Source: Harmothoe impar
Lineage: Eukaryota > Annelida > Polychaeta > Phyllodocida > Polynoidae
Reading direction: 5' to 3'
DNA length: 64,000 bases
NCBI GenBank assembly: GCA_947462335.1
Contig: OX381713.1
Coordinates: 17,724,381-17,788,380, forward strand
Part shown: positions 1 through 8,340 of the stretch, piece after piece
Layout: the number at the start of each line of letters is the position of its first letter
How positions within the stretch are numbered: the first letter of the stretch is position 1
Notes under the pieces: model-generated
Database searches by the model: none
Told to the model about the DNA's origin: nothing
Seen by the model: only the letters and a program-made list of their open reading frames with translations
Made by a program: the position numbers and the translations under genes

Positions 1-17
1 ATATGTGAGGAGTAGCT

Positions 18-23
18 CACTCT
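18..23. repeat. Target-site duplication, left copy (CACTCT)
   Basis: CACTCT immediately precedes the left terminal inverted repeat and recurs at 13771-13776 directly after the right one. Six bp is the duplication size made by Polinton integrases. Confidence 0.85.
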
Positions 24-99
24 AGTAGTATAGTATGTATCGGAACGGGACTATGGTTAACTACTGTTTATTACTCAATCGACATGCAGCCAATCAGAG

Positions 100-430
100 G
101 CCTCCATTTGGTCACGTGACCGGAAGTGACCTACTTAGGGGATTAGTGGTGACGTCACGTGACCTAGTTAGCCAATCAGAGGCCGCCATTTGGTCACGTG
201 ACCGGAAGTGACGTCATATGACCTACTTATGGACCGGAAGTGACGTCATATGACCTACTTAGGGGACCGGAAGTGACGTCATATGACCTAATTTAGGATC
301 ACGTGACCGGAAGTGACCTGATGAGTCACGTGACCGGAAGTGACGTCACATGACCTAATGGCCAACTGGAACTGAGTGACCTCATTGAGGATCACGTGAC
401 CGGAAGTGACCTGATTGATCACGTGACCGG

Positions 431-461
<31 letters not shown>

Positions 462-480
462 GACGTCACGCGACATAATG
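100..480. promoter_or_regulatory. Array of CCAAT / E-box / ETS / CRE-like motifs in left TIR
   Basis: The array holds two AGCCAATCAGA (CCAAT-box) copies, at about 88 and 170. It also holds about eight copies of a composite in which an E-box (CACGTG), an ETS-type core (CCGGAAGT) and often a full CRE palindrome (TGACGTCA) are joined at fixed spacing. The same array lies inverted at about 13340-13690. These match the classical binding sites of NF-Y, USF/bHLH-ZIP, ETS and CREB/ATF factors. That they act as promoter/enhancer or replication-initiation sites is inference. Confidence 0.6.
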
Positions 481-749
481 AAGAGATGAGCGTCTTTAAG
501 GGGTCACATGCTTTTAAATGTGATATATATATATATTTTTTTTTTGGAGGAGGAGGAGGAGGAGGAGGAGGATAAGGAGAGGAGGAGGAGGAGGAGGAGG
601 AGGAGAAGGAGGAGGAGGCGAGTCTCTTATTTTTTTCGGTAAACTAATAAAAAACACCACGATATAAGTTTGTTTTTTTCATTTTTATTGTTTTACGAGC
701 GACTGGAAGTGACTTATTGAACTAGGTAGAAGCGTTCTTTAGAGTGTAT

Positions 750-900
750 AAGGGGGGAGGGGAGGGGAGGGGAGGGGGGGGAGGGGGGCCCCTTTAAGAT
801 GCATGGGGAGGGGGGCGCTTTTAGGATGCATGGGGCGGGTGGGGGGGGAGGGGGGGGAGGGGGGAGGGGGGCACTCTAGGGGGTGGGGGGGCACTCTAAG
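750..900 (+). repeat. G-rich tract in left TIR
   Basis: Dense runs of four to eight Gs separated by single A or short spacers, with the C-rich complement at about 12775-12925. Such runs can form G-quadruplexes; this is a sequence property, and function is unknown. Confidence 0.7.
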
Positions 901-948
901 GGGCGTTTGTCTCTTTTAAGAAAAAAAGAAAAGAAAAGATTTTAATCG

Positions 949-990
949 AGAGACACGCTTCTTCTTCTCGAGAGGAAGAAGCGTGTCTCT
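949..990. repeat. 42-bp near-perfect palindrome, inner end of left TIR
   Basis: Two 21-base arms beginning AGAGACACGCTTCTTC meet at a CTCGAG centre with one mismatch. It faces the 3' end of the death-domain gene. Possible hairpin, terminator or replication structure. Confidence 0.85.
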
Positions 991-1137
991 TCATTTTTTT
1001 TTGTTTATCACATGCTTCGATGAGGCGATCAGCTGCGACTGGAGGAAGTGACACTTTAAGAGGACACGCGTCTTAATTGTTATAATATTTTTTTTACTTA
1101 CTAATAAAGAAGACGTATGAAAATAAAACACAACAAT

Positions 1138-1878
1138 TCACATGTCCGTCGTTCTCGTTGTTTCTTGCTTGATAAAGTCAAGTAATATCGCGATGCCGAG
1201 GTCAAACTTTCCCATGTCCTCAGTCAACACTCGAAGGAGTTCAAAAGGCGTACCGCCGGCACCGTCAGCTTCAGCTTGCCACATTTTCAACACTTGGAAG
1301 GCCCACTCAGCGGGACTTCCTCCGTATTCGCATTCTTCAGCGATCTTATCTAACCTCTCAGGCGACAATTTTAAATGGTCCCCCACCTCTTTCCACCTGC
1401 TACCTAGACGTCTGCCGAGGGCGCCCAAGTGCTTATGCATCGCGCGCGAGTCGGGGTTTTCGAAATCCAACCCCTGTCTGTGGAGAAGGGTCATCCACTG
1501 AGCCAACAGTTCCACTCGTCTAATGCGGGTGAAGACGCGACCGAGCTCTCCCCATCTATGACGATGCGGGGTTTCACCCCACCAGACTCGGAACATCGCC
1601 GTACACAGCTCCTCCGGTGTCTTGACACTGCGCTCTACTAGAGCATCCATACGGGCGGCGGTAACTTTTAAGCTACTGCCCAACTCTCTCCAAGATCCGC
1701 TCAACTCTTTACCTAGTTGACGAAGCAAGGCGTCGCTATATGCTAAGCGCCGCTGTCCTACCTCTCTGTTCTCCCCATCGGTCTGCCTTGCGCGTCTCAC
1801 GTCGTCAAGCCGCATTAACTTTTTTTCAGGTGGACAAGGCGGTGAAGGCGAGCTTGAAAGTGGAATAGCTTGAGCCAT
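1138..1878 (-). CDS. Tandem death-domain protein of the Polinton-like element
   Basis: This 246-aa protein starts at an ATG with a purine at -3 and runs outward into the left TIR. After a Ser/Pro-rich tail (1-20) and a basic region come two copies of one helical module. DD1 is about residues 51-136, with the pattern LGKELSGSWRELGSSLKV, a Leu-rich helix, FRVWW and a W-x-x-L helix. DD2 is about 149-238, with LGRRLGSRWKEVGDHLKLS, VLKMW and an LLRVL helix. These are the conserved Trp/Leu positions of the death-domain fold (FADD, UNC5, ankyrin type). Death domains assemble signalling complexes in apoptosis and innate immunity by homotypic contacts. No membrane segment, signal peptide or enzymatic domain is visible. 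I infer that the protein binds host death-domain adaptors, or is a domesticated remnant of a host gene. No frameshift or stop breaks it. Confidence 0.8.
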   Translation of the reverse strand: MAQAIPLSSSPSPPCPPEKKLMRLDDVRRARQTDGENREVGQRRLAYSDALLRQLGKELSGSWRELGSSLKVTAARMDALVERSVKTPEELCTAMFRVWWGETPHRHRWGELGRVFTRIRRVELLAQWMTLLHRQGLDFENPDSRAMHKHLGALGRRLGSRWKEVGDHLKLSPERLDKIAEECEYGGSPAEWAFQVLKMWQAEADGAGGTPFELLRVLTEDMGKFDLGIAILLDFIKQETTRTTDM

Positions 1879-1890
1879 CTCGTCTCATCT

Positions 1891-1944
<54 letters not shown>

Positions 1945-1948
1945 TGGT
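1891..1948. repeat. GGC/GGT trinucleotide microsatellite in the 5' leader of the death-domain gene
   Basis: About 13 GGC units followed by GGT-type units, just upstream of the ATG at 1878 on the opposite strand. Confidence 0.9.
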
Positions 1949-2003
1949 AGTAGACGTTACTGTGGTCAGAGGCGATATGGTTTTTTTCCAACAGAAATCA
2001 GAG

Positions 2004-2011
2004 CTTTTATA
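2004..2011 (-). promoter_or_regulatory. TATA box for the death-domain gene
   Basis: On the minus strand this reads TATAAAAG, about 125 bp upstream of the ATG at 1878. The predicted start of transcription is near 1975-1980, followed by a short leader containing a CCG/GCC repeat. Confidence 0.5.
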
Positions 2012-2464
2012 CAGAGGGAGTTTAATCCTATTTCCAACAGCACTCCAGCTGTCTAGCGACCTGTCCGCATGACGCCTTTTCAGCCGCTCCGCTCCTTAAG
2101 AGCTTAGATGACGAGGGGTATGTCATCGCTATCCGTGGAGACCAGCTGAAAACGGTGTTTTTTCCTCATCCATAGCCTTACCTCCTACCCCCTACCTGAG
2201 GACGCCTCCCTCCCTCTGACATTCATTGTAACAAACGTCAGAGGTCAGGTGAAAATCGGATTTTTTCATGCACAGCCTTAGTCAGCTGTCACCCCTATTG
2301 AACTAGCCGGCCGCCGCCGGCCGGCCCGGTCTACTCACCACGGCAGGAGGCGGTGATTTTTTTTTGTCTTACACTTAAGTCGCTCACCACATGCACACGC
2401 CTCTACTCACAGACAGACACGTTCGTCTTAGGGGGTCCTGCTTCACGCCACACGCCTCCTGTAG
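2012..2464. other. Central region, left half (non-coding)
   Basis: No supported gene. It contains CCAGCTGAAAACG at 2142-2154, which recurs twice upstream of the rightward genes (6204, 6378). A GC palindrome rich in GCCGGC lies at about 2305-2330. The region ends at the poly(T) of the nested LINE. Confidence 0.5.
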
Positions 2465-5400
2465 TTTTTTTGTATTTTTTTGGACGTGTTTATTTACATT
2501 AATCCATCTTGACGAGGGTTTAAATAATGCTTACAAACAGTTACCATTTTTTGTATATATCAATCAAAACAACAATGTGCATTATAACGGGGCATGTAGC
2601 CAACAGTGGCTGTATGTTATATACAATGATGAGTTTGTACACTCCTATTATTTACACTGGCGATCGTACACGGTCTTGCTTTGTAAATTCACTCAGTGAT
2701 GATATAATTGTATAATAAGGCGGTTGGAATTATTTCTCATAAATAACATGGTAGAAGCTAGAGGCAGTGACAATGACAATGACAGTCATATTTGTAAATA
2801 TGAAAATAATAGAGTGGATGGGTACAAAAGTATGATGTACAATAATAAGAGTTATGACTATGTTTTAGCTAGTCAATAAAATCACATCACTATATGTTTT
2901 TTCACAATCCGTTAATTGTAACCTTTTTTGATCTTTTCTCTCAGGTTTTTTATCTTGTTTATTTCCAGTTTAAATTTGACTTTGCTCGTGGCCCTCTGGA
3001 TGCTGGATGGTAGTGCATCCCACAACACAATACCTCTATAGTATGGTGATCTTTTATAAAAATGGCCTACCAAATGTGGTAGTTTGAATGTAATCTTGGC
3101 ACTATTCCTCATTACCATTTGTTCAACATTATTTATACCATCTTCAGCACCATTACCTATTTTCAATGATCTCGTATACATAAGACTTAAAAGTAACTTA
3201 TCCATTCTGCGCTGTACCATTTCTATTTTACACAAATCATGAAGCTCATCAACATGGTATTTCCGTATATTACACTTGAGACATATTCGAAGAGCCCTAT
3301 TTTGTAACCTTTGCAGTTGCTTGAGCCCATCTTCGTTACAGCTAGTAGAAATAAAACTACAGTATTCCAATATTGGGCGAATTGTACATTTGTATACCAG
3401 TATACTATAATCTCTTGTTAACCATTTTCTTAGGTTGGCGAACCTAAACAATTTATTGCAAATATTTCGTTTCAATAATTTAATTTGCTTATCAAAAGAT
3501 AAGCTACTATCAATTGTGACACCTAGATAAGGAAAGTGTAATACAGTTTTGACCTGCTGCCCACAGAACTCAATTTTAGTATCAGGGCACCTTTTCAGCT
3601 TGTGTTTGCTGGCGAACCACATGTATTCAGTTTTCCTAGGATTAATAGTTAGCCTATTGTTATACACCCATTCAGTGAATAATAAGGATTCACTTAACAA
3701 TACCTCTTCCACTTTGTGGACATCTTTGTCAGCATAATAAATAACTATATCATCCGCATACAGTTTAATGGTTGATTGTTCCATGATTTTTGTTACATCA
3801 TCTATGTACAAGACAAACAATAAAGGTCCTAAAACTGAACCCTGGGGTACTCCATAATGAACCTTTTTTGAATCAGAGACGCTCCAGGCAAATGTTGTCC
3901 GTTGACTCCTATTTTGTAAATAACTTTCAAACCATTTGAAATTTTTAAAAGCAAATCCTAATTTTGCAATTTTTTGTAAAAGTTTAGAATGTATAACACT
4001 ATCAAATGCTTTAGTAAAATCGACAAACAAGGCACCACATACTTTGCCTTCATTTCTATAGCTATACAGGTCATTAACAAGATCAAAAGTGGCATCTCCT
4101 GTACCTGAACCTCTCTTATAACCGTATTGGTTTTCACTGAAATTTCCACTTCTTGTCATATGTTCACTAAGGAAATTATATATAACCTTTTCTAATACTT
4201 TCGAAGTAACAGGCAATAAAGAAATAGGTCTCCAATTTTTTACATTACTAAGGTCCCCATCTTTTGGAATAGGTTTTACTAAGGCATCCCCCCACTTACG
4301 AGGAAATATGCCCGTATTCACGCTTACCTGACATAAGTGTGTGAAATGGTCTATTAAGCACAGTAAGGCTGAGATCAGTATATCACATCTTATCCCTTCA
4401 ATACCTGACGATTTATGCTTATCCAGATCCTTGATTATATAATAGACACTCCATTTTGAGATAACTAAGCTAGGTATGTCCTTGTAAACATAATTAGACT
4501 CATCAACAGTTTCATAATTGTCTAACAACTTTTGATTTTCACCTACTATTTTTGTATGCAATTTTTCACCTATTTCTGTGAAATAATTATTTACAAACGT
4601 AGCAGCATCATCAGTTGGGATGACATTTCCAGTGTCATGATCCTTCAAGTCTGGGTAAATTATTTCTCCACCACAGTTAAATAGCTGATTTATATGTTTC
4701 CAGAATTTACGTGGATTTGCATAGTTTTGATCTAATTCTCCAGTAATTCCCCCTTTTTTTGATGCCTTTGACATCCTATCAATTCTTCTTCTGCATGCCT
4801 TGATGGCTGCCCATTGTTCAGGTCTTTGTTCAACACGGTATATATTTAGCCAGGTTTCCCTTTCAAATATTACATCCATGATTTCCTCATTCATCCAGCA
4901 CTTGTGTCTATCTTTGACTACCCGTTCAATATATGGACAATGTTTATCTAGATAACCTTCTATAGGTATTAGAAATCTATCCCATAGTTCATTAGGGTCT
5001 TCTCTCATATCATAATAGTCTCCCCAGTCATAATTATTGAGGCAAGTGAGGAAGTCCTTTTCCTTGAAATTCCTGTAATCCCTGCCTTTAAATGTAACTG
5101 TATCAGATTCATAGGTTACATCCCCTCTACGTGCAAAAACAGGTATATGATCAGACATAAGAGCACTAAGTATGCCACTCCTAGTGACCCTGGTACTATT
5201 AGTTATTATATTGTCTATACATGTCCCACTATAGGGCCTAGTAGTTGCAGTGATCAAAATCTTCCAGCCTACATCTTTACATAGATTTCTAAATTGCTCA
5301 CTACCAGTGCAATCATCATCATTCATATTCAGATTTATGTCACCAAGAATCCATGTCTCATGACGGCCATTGCTGACATCATTGTCATATCTGGCAATTT

Positions 5401-5827
5401 TATTTAGAAATGCTATGAATCTAGAGTAAGTGGCTGCATTCTTCTTAGGGATCCTGTAAATGCTGACAATCAGCATTTGCTTTTCCCCAGGTAATGATAA
5501 TAGAATAGTAATGGCTTCATAATCTTCAGTGATTATAGTTAGATCATTAATTAACGTACAGTATTTAGCAAAATTTGAAGTAACACTTATTGCTACCCCC
5601 CCTGCCTTCTTATGCAGTCTATCATGTCTATACAATACTCTGCCTGGTATATTAATCATGCCCGTATCAATGCTTGTTTTAAGCCAAGTTTCATTCAAGC
5701 ACATGATATTGCTCCTACCCAATAATTTATATATTTGCTCCTTCTTCCCATCAAAACTTCTACAATTCATTGCTGAGAAGACCAACCCCTTCTGGTTCTT
5801 GAACTCCTGTAGACTAAGAGCCATCAT
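2465..5827 (-). mobile_element. Non-LTR retrotransposon (APE-type LINE) nested in the Polinton-like element
   Basis: The minus-strand element ends in a poly(A) tail (T-rich run at 2465-2483 on the plus strand), with an AATAAA signal at 2489-2494 and a roughly 430-nt 3' UTR. The left flank CTCCTGTAG (2456-2464) recurs at 5804-5812 and could be the target duplication. That would put the 5' end inside the start of the ORF. The residues encoded there, however, also align with the second LINE of this window, so the 5' boundary is uncertain and could reach about 6050. The insertion interrupts the central non-coding region, not an identified gene. Confidence 0.8.
2912..5827 (-). CDS. LINE ORF2: endonuclease-reverse transcriptase
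   Basis: This 971-aa intact ORF has an N-terminal apurinic-type endonuclease (about 14-235), with an N-C-R-S start, NETWLK near 45, GDINLN near 165 and SDHIPVF near 225. A central region follows, then the reverse transcriptase (about 470-770) with NWRPISLLP, VDFTKAFDS near 605, GVPQGSVLGP near 660 and the catalytic YADD near 690. The C-terminal part has a RGIVLWDALP motif typical of Jockey/CR1/Rex1-group LINEs. It nicks target DNA and primes reverse transcription of its own RNA. No separate ORF1 (gag-like) is present, so this may be a 5'-truncated copy. The lack of stops suggests recent activity. It resembles the ORF at 56747-59587 along its length but is clearly a different family. Confidence 0.93.
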   Translation of the reverse strand: MMALSLQEFKNQKGLVFSAMNCRSFDGKKEQIYKLLGRSNIMCLNETWLKTSIDTGMINIPGRVLYRHDRLHKKAGGVAISVTSNFAKYCTLINDLTIITEDYEAITILLSLPGEKQMLIVSIYRIPKKNAATYSRFIAFLNKIARYDNDVSNGRHETWILGDINLNMNDDDCTGSEQFRNLCKDVGWKILITATTRPYSGTCIDNIITNSTRVTRSGILSALMSDHIPVFARRGDVTYESDTVTFKGRDYRNFKEKDFLTCLNNYDWGDYYDMREDPNELWDRFLIPIEGYLDKHCPYIERVVKDRHKCWMNEEIMDVIFERETWLNIYRVEQRPEQWAAIKACRRRIDRMSKASKKGGITGELDQNYANPRKFWKHINQLFNCGGEIIYPDLKDHDTGNVIPTDDAATFVNNYFTEIGEKLHTKIVGENQKLLDNYETVDESNYVYKDIPSLVISKWSVYYIIKDLDKHKSSGIEGIRCDILISALLCLIDHFTHLCQVSVNTGIFPRKWGDALVKPIPKDGDLSNVKNWRPISLLPVTSKVLEKVIYNFLSEHMTRSGNFSENQYGYKRGSGTGDATFDLVNDLYSYRNEGKVCGALFVDFTKAFDSVIHSKLLQKIAKLGFAFKNFKWFESYLQNRSQRTTFAWSVSDSKKVHYGVPQGSVLGPLLFVLYIDDVTKIMEQSTIKLYADDIVIYYADKDVHKVEEVLLSESLLFTEWVYNNRLTINPRKTEYMWFASKHKLKRCPDTKIEFCGQQVKTVLHFPYLGVTIDSSLSFDKQIKLLKRNICNKLFRFANLRKWLTRDYSILVYKCTIRPILEYCSFISTSCNEDGLKQLQRLQNRALRICLKCNIRKYHVDELHDLCKIEMVQRRMDKLLLSLMYTRSLKIGNGAEDGINNVEQMVMRNSAKITFKLPHLVGHFYKRSPYYRGIVLWDALPSSIQRATSKVKFKLEINKIKNLREKIKKGYN

Positions 5828-6104
5828 AGAGGTCTCTTAGAGCTACCATTACCAGGAGGGTATGTACAAGATGATGATCACTAACAAAAAGCATTAAGGG
5901 TGCTAGGATATTTACAGTAACGTGCGAGTCAACGGGACTCCTTAAGCTTAAATTATACACCACACATGTGCATTGTAGTGTACAGATAAGGACAAGCCTT
6001 AGCTTATTATAAGCTAAATAGCCTGCCCTTAGCCCCCCTCCCATACTATTCGGCTGGTCTGTTGCTAATTAAAGATTAGAAGACACACTCTAAGCTCATC
6101 ACCG
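5828..6104. other. Junction region between LINE and promoter repeats
   Basis: No supported gene. Either the LINE 5' untranslated region or the right-hand continuation of the Polinton-like central region. Confidence 0.4.
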
Positions 6105-6447
6105 TTAATCCTTTATACAGCTAACGCGCGTTGAATTGCTGAACAGGGTGGTAAGTAGCTTAGCTCATGACAGTGGATCCCTCAAAAAAGAGGGGAAAGG
6201 GATCCAGCTGAAAACGTCATACCTTATGTCTTTTGTTTCTCTTTGTGAATGGCCGCCGGTCAGTCGGCGGCAGCAACCGCTTAATCCTTTATACAGCTAA
6301 TGCGCGTTGAATTGCTGAACAGGGTGGTAAGTAGCTTAGCTCATGACAGTCGATCTCTCAAAAGGGGGGAAAGGGATCCAGCTGAAAACGTCATGCCTTA
6401 TGTCTTTTGTTTCTCTTTGTGAATGGCCGCCGGCCAGCCGGCGGCAG
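6105..6447 (+). repeat. Two tandem copies of a 176-bp unit upstream of the rightward genes
   Basis: 6105-6280 and 6281-6447 are about 95% alike. Each carries TTAATCCTTTATACAGCTAA, a GGATC-flanked A/G-rich block, CCAGCTGAAAACG, and a GC hairpin; the one at 6426-6445 is a perfect GCCGCCGGC-CA-GCCGGCGGC stem. A duplicated upstream regulatory or replication element is likely. Confidence 0.85.
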
Positions 6448-6492
6448 CTGAACAGGGGCAGTAAGTAGCTTAGCTCTAGAAGGGAGAAGGCG

Positions 6493-6531
6493 TATATAAG
6501 GGGCCTGGAAACCTCCATTCACTCACTCAGT
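6493..6531 (+). promoter_or_regulatory. TATA box and initiator of the rightward gene
   Basis: TATATAAG at 6493-6500 is followed about 27 bp later by TCAGTC (6527-6532 region), a good initiator match. The first ATG is at 6559 in an ACCACCATG context. Confidence 0.65.
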
Positions 6532-6558
6532 CTTTTGCTGCTCTCTACAGTCACCACC

Positions 6559-6732
6559 ATGAGCAAAAGACAACACCTAGCGCCGTCCAAGGATCTAAGC
6601 AAGTTCAAGAACAAGAAGACTACGCGGAACAGCGCTCGTTTAGCGTCAGTGCCTCCTCTTGCTACTGAAAATGAGACTACCGCCGCATCCGCTTGGTCTT
6701 ATCACCCTCCCGCTGTAGCGAGCGCTCGCAGC

Positions 6733-6776
<44 letters not shown>

Positions 6777-7449
6777 TAGTACTACTGGTAGTAGTCGTAG
6801 TGCTAGCGACGTTGTTACACTCGCGACGGTACACGTTGCTGCTAAGCGCGCTGCCGCTGCTACTGCCGCCCCGCCTCCTGCTGCTGCTGCTGCTGCTGGT
6901 GATCCTCGTGCTGCGGCTGCTGCTGCTGCTGCTGCACCTGCTACTGCTACGCCTGCTACTGCTGCGCCTGCTGAGGCTGCTGCGCCTGCTACTGTTGCGC
7001 CTGCTGCTGCTGCTGCTGCTGCTGCTTCTGCTGCACCTGCTGCTACCGCTACTACTACTGACGACAACGCTCCTGGCACAGCGCAGTACTGGCAACCGGG
7101 TTTTTACTTCCCCACTACTGTTGATGATTTTGATGACCTGCCGCACGTTGCACAGCCCCTCTCCACCACTACATCGACCGACGCCCTCGACGCCGCTCGC
7201 GCTGAGAGTTACAGCTATTCGGACACTCAGCCCCTAAACCAAGAAGAAGAGGAGGAGGAGGAGGAGGAGGAGGAGGAGCAGCAGCAACAGGGTGAGACAG
7301 AGAACGACGCTGACGACGAGGCGTACGAAGAACCCGAAGGGAAAGGGGCGGACGGTACGTTTCTTCGGCTCCCCTCTTCCACAGCTTTCGACCTCACTTC
7401 CACTGGTAGCGCGTCCGGTCCGTGGCGACTGCCCTCACCGCCACCTTAG
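6559..7449 (+). CDS. Low-complexity Ser/Ala/Glu-rich protein, first part of a longer frame
   Basis: The start was chosen at the ATG with a strong Kozak context, 60 bp downstream of the TATA box. The 296-aa product has a basic N-terminus (KRQ...KFKNKK) and a poly-Ser block from a TAG/AGT microsatellite (about 60-90). An Ala/Pro-rich block follows (about 100-165), then a more ordinary acidic stretch and a poly-Glu/Gln run (about 230-250). The frame closes with TAG at 7447-7449 but stays open in the same frame for another 723 nt (next entry), so this is probably the N-terminal half of a larger nuclear protein. I do not recognise a folded domain here. It could supply a terminal-protein or structural role, but nothing in the sequence shows that. 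Confidence 0.6.
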
Positions 7450-8172
7450 GAGGGCGGCGGCGCTTCATCTTCTACCGCTACACTCAGCACCGACGGCGTG
7501 TGGCTGCGCTGTTCCAACAACGAGGTCTCGGATACCACCAGCGCTGACGCTGCTCCTGTTATCGGTTCTGCTGCTGATTCAGCTCACGCTGATGGTGTTA
7601 CTCTTCTTGCGGGTCTGAAACGTTCTAAGGTGAGTTCCAGAACAACAAGGCCTACTAAGAAGAGAAAAATACAAGAAAAAGAACGAGATGGACGAGAAGA
7701 AGCAGAGAAAACCTCCCGGCCTCTCGGGTTAGAGTTCTGCTTAGACAGGACTTTGACGCTGGAGATCTGGGAGGACGTGGCTAGACTGTCTAGGAGGCCG
7801 CGCTACACAAAAGACGGCCAGGTGAAAGAGGCGTCTCTGACCAGAAGCAAGCGAGTGCACTTCACTGCCGAAGCGCTGCGCGAGCTAATAGCACGCATCG
7901 CCGATATCCGCGCAGTGGTGCGCATACGCGACACAGCGTCCGCGCAAGGAAGACCTAATCACACCCCCTGGTTCGCAGTGCTGGATGAGGAGGGCAAAGT
8001 GTACGCAGCTGTGAGCTACTACAGCGGTAAGAACCTCATCCACGTGCGCAAGTACGAAGGTCCTGACAAAAAACCCACACAGCAGGGGGTGACGCTGTCC
8101 GCTAGAGCGCTCAAAGAGTTGGATGACAAAACAGAGATTATTCTCAAATTTCTCGGTATAGATTTGGAATGA
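7450..8172 (+). CDS. PC4-like ssDNA-binding protein region, in frame after an amber stop
   Basis: The 240 codons continue the frame of the upstream ORF directly after its TAG and contain no ATG at all. Expression must therefore come from stop readthrough, splicing or a non-AUG start, or the TAG is a mutation. A Ser/Thr-rich linker and a KKRKIQ nuclear-localisation-like motif precede two related halves. The first begins FCLDRTLTLEIW and ends in an FTAEALRELIARI helix. The second has the strand pattern of the PC4/p15 C-terminal domain (LIHVRKYE, then GVTLSARALKELDDK). PC4 domains bind single-stranded DNA and act in transcription and replication. Next to a protein-primed polymerase, a role in coating displaced strands is a reasonable inference. 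The stop codon is followed by microsatellites, then the polymerase frame. Confidence 0.65.
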   Translation, partial: EGGGASSSTATLSTDGVWLRCSNNEVSDTTSADAAPVIGSAADSAHADGVTLLAGLKRSKVSSRTTRPTKKRKIQEKERDGREEAEKTSRPLGLEFCLDRTLTLEIWEDVARLSRRPRYTKDGQVKEASLTRSKRVHFTAEALRELIARIADIRAVVRIRDTASAQGRPNHTPWFAVLDEEGKVYAAVSYYSGKNLIHVRKYEGPDKKPTQQGVTLSARALKELDDKTEIILKFLGIDLE

Positions 8173-8221
8173 GAGACGCTCAACGCTCACGCGCGCACAC
8201 ACACAGCGTTTGACGTACGCT

Positions 8222-8312
8222 GTATGAGACAGACAGACGGATACACAGACAGCAGACAGATAGATAGATAGACAGATAGATTGATTGATAGATAGATAGA
8301 TAGTTAGACAGC
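8222..8312 (+). repeat. GACA/GATA microsatellite between PC4-like and polymerase genes
   Basis: Imperfect AGAC and AGAT tetranucleotide repeats fill most of the 168-bp spacer between 8172 and the ATG at 8341. Confidence 0.9.
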
Positions 8313-8340
8313 TAAGTAGTTGGTAACTGAGTGAAAAAAC

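Larger units (their letters stand above)
24..1004 (+). repeat. Left terminal inverted repeat of the Polinton-like element
   Basis: This matches the reverse complement of about 12660-13770 almost base for base; in the first 200 bp I see one substitution. The outer third is an array of CACGTGACCGGAAGTGACGTCA-type motifs. The middle holds GAA and GGA microsatellites and long G-runs (about 750-900), and the inner end has a 42-bp palindrome. Weaker similarity continues inward to about 1136. The main length difference from the right copy is the GAA tract: about 10 units here against about 32 on the right. Confidence 0.9.

Noticed and set aside
1142..1641. Plus-strand ORFs opposite the death-domain gene
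   Set aside because: Antisense shadows; the minus-strand frame carries the domain pattern, a good start context and an upstream TATA box.
2391..2715. 102-codon plus-strand ORF near the left end of the LINE
   Set aside because: It crosses from the Polinton-like element through the LINE poly(T) into its 3' UTR, so it is not an ancestral reading frame.
6646..7237. Ser-, Ala- and Leu-rich ORFs overlapping the low-complexity gene on both strands
   Set aside because: Shadows of AGT and GCT trinucleotide repeats; the frame with the TATA box, Kozak ATG and PC4-like continuation is the supported one.
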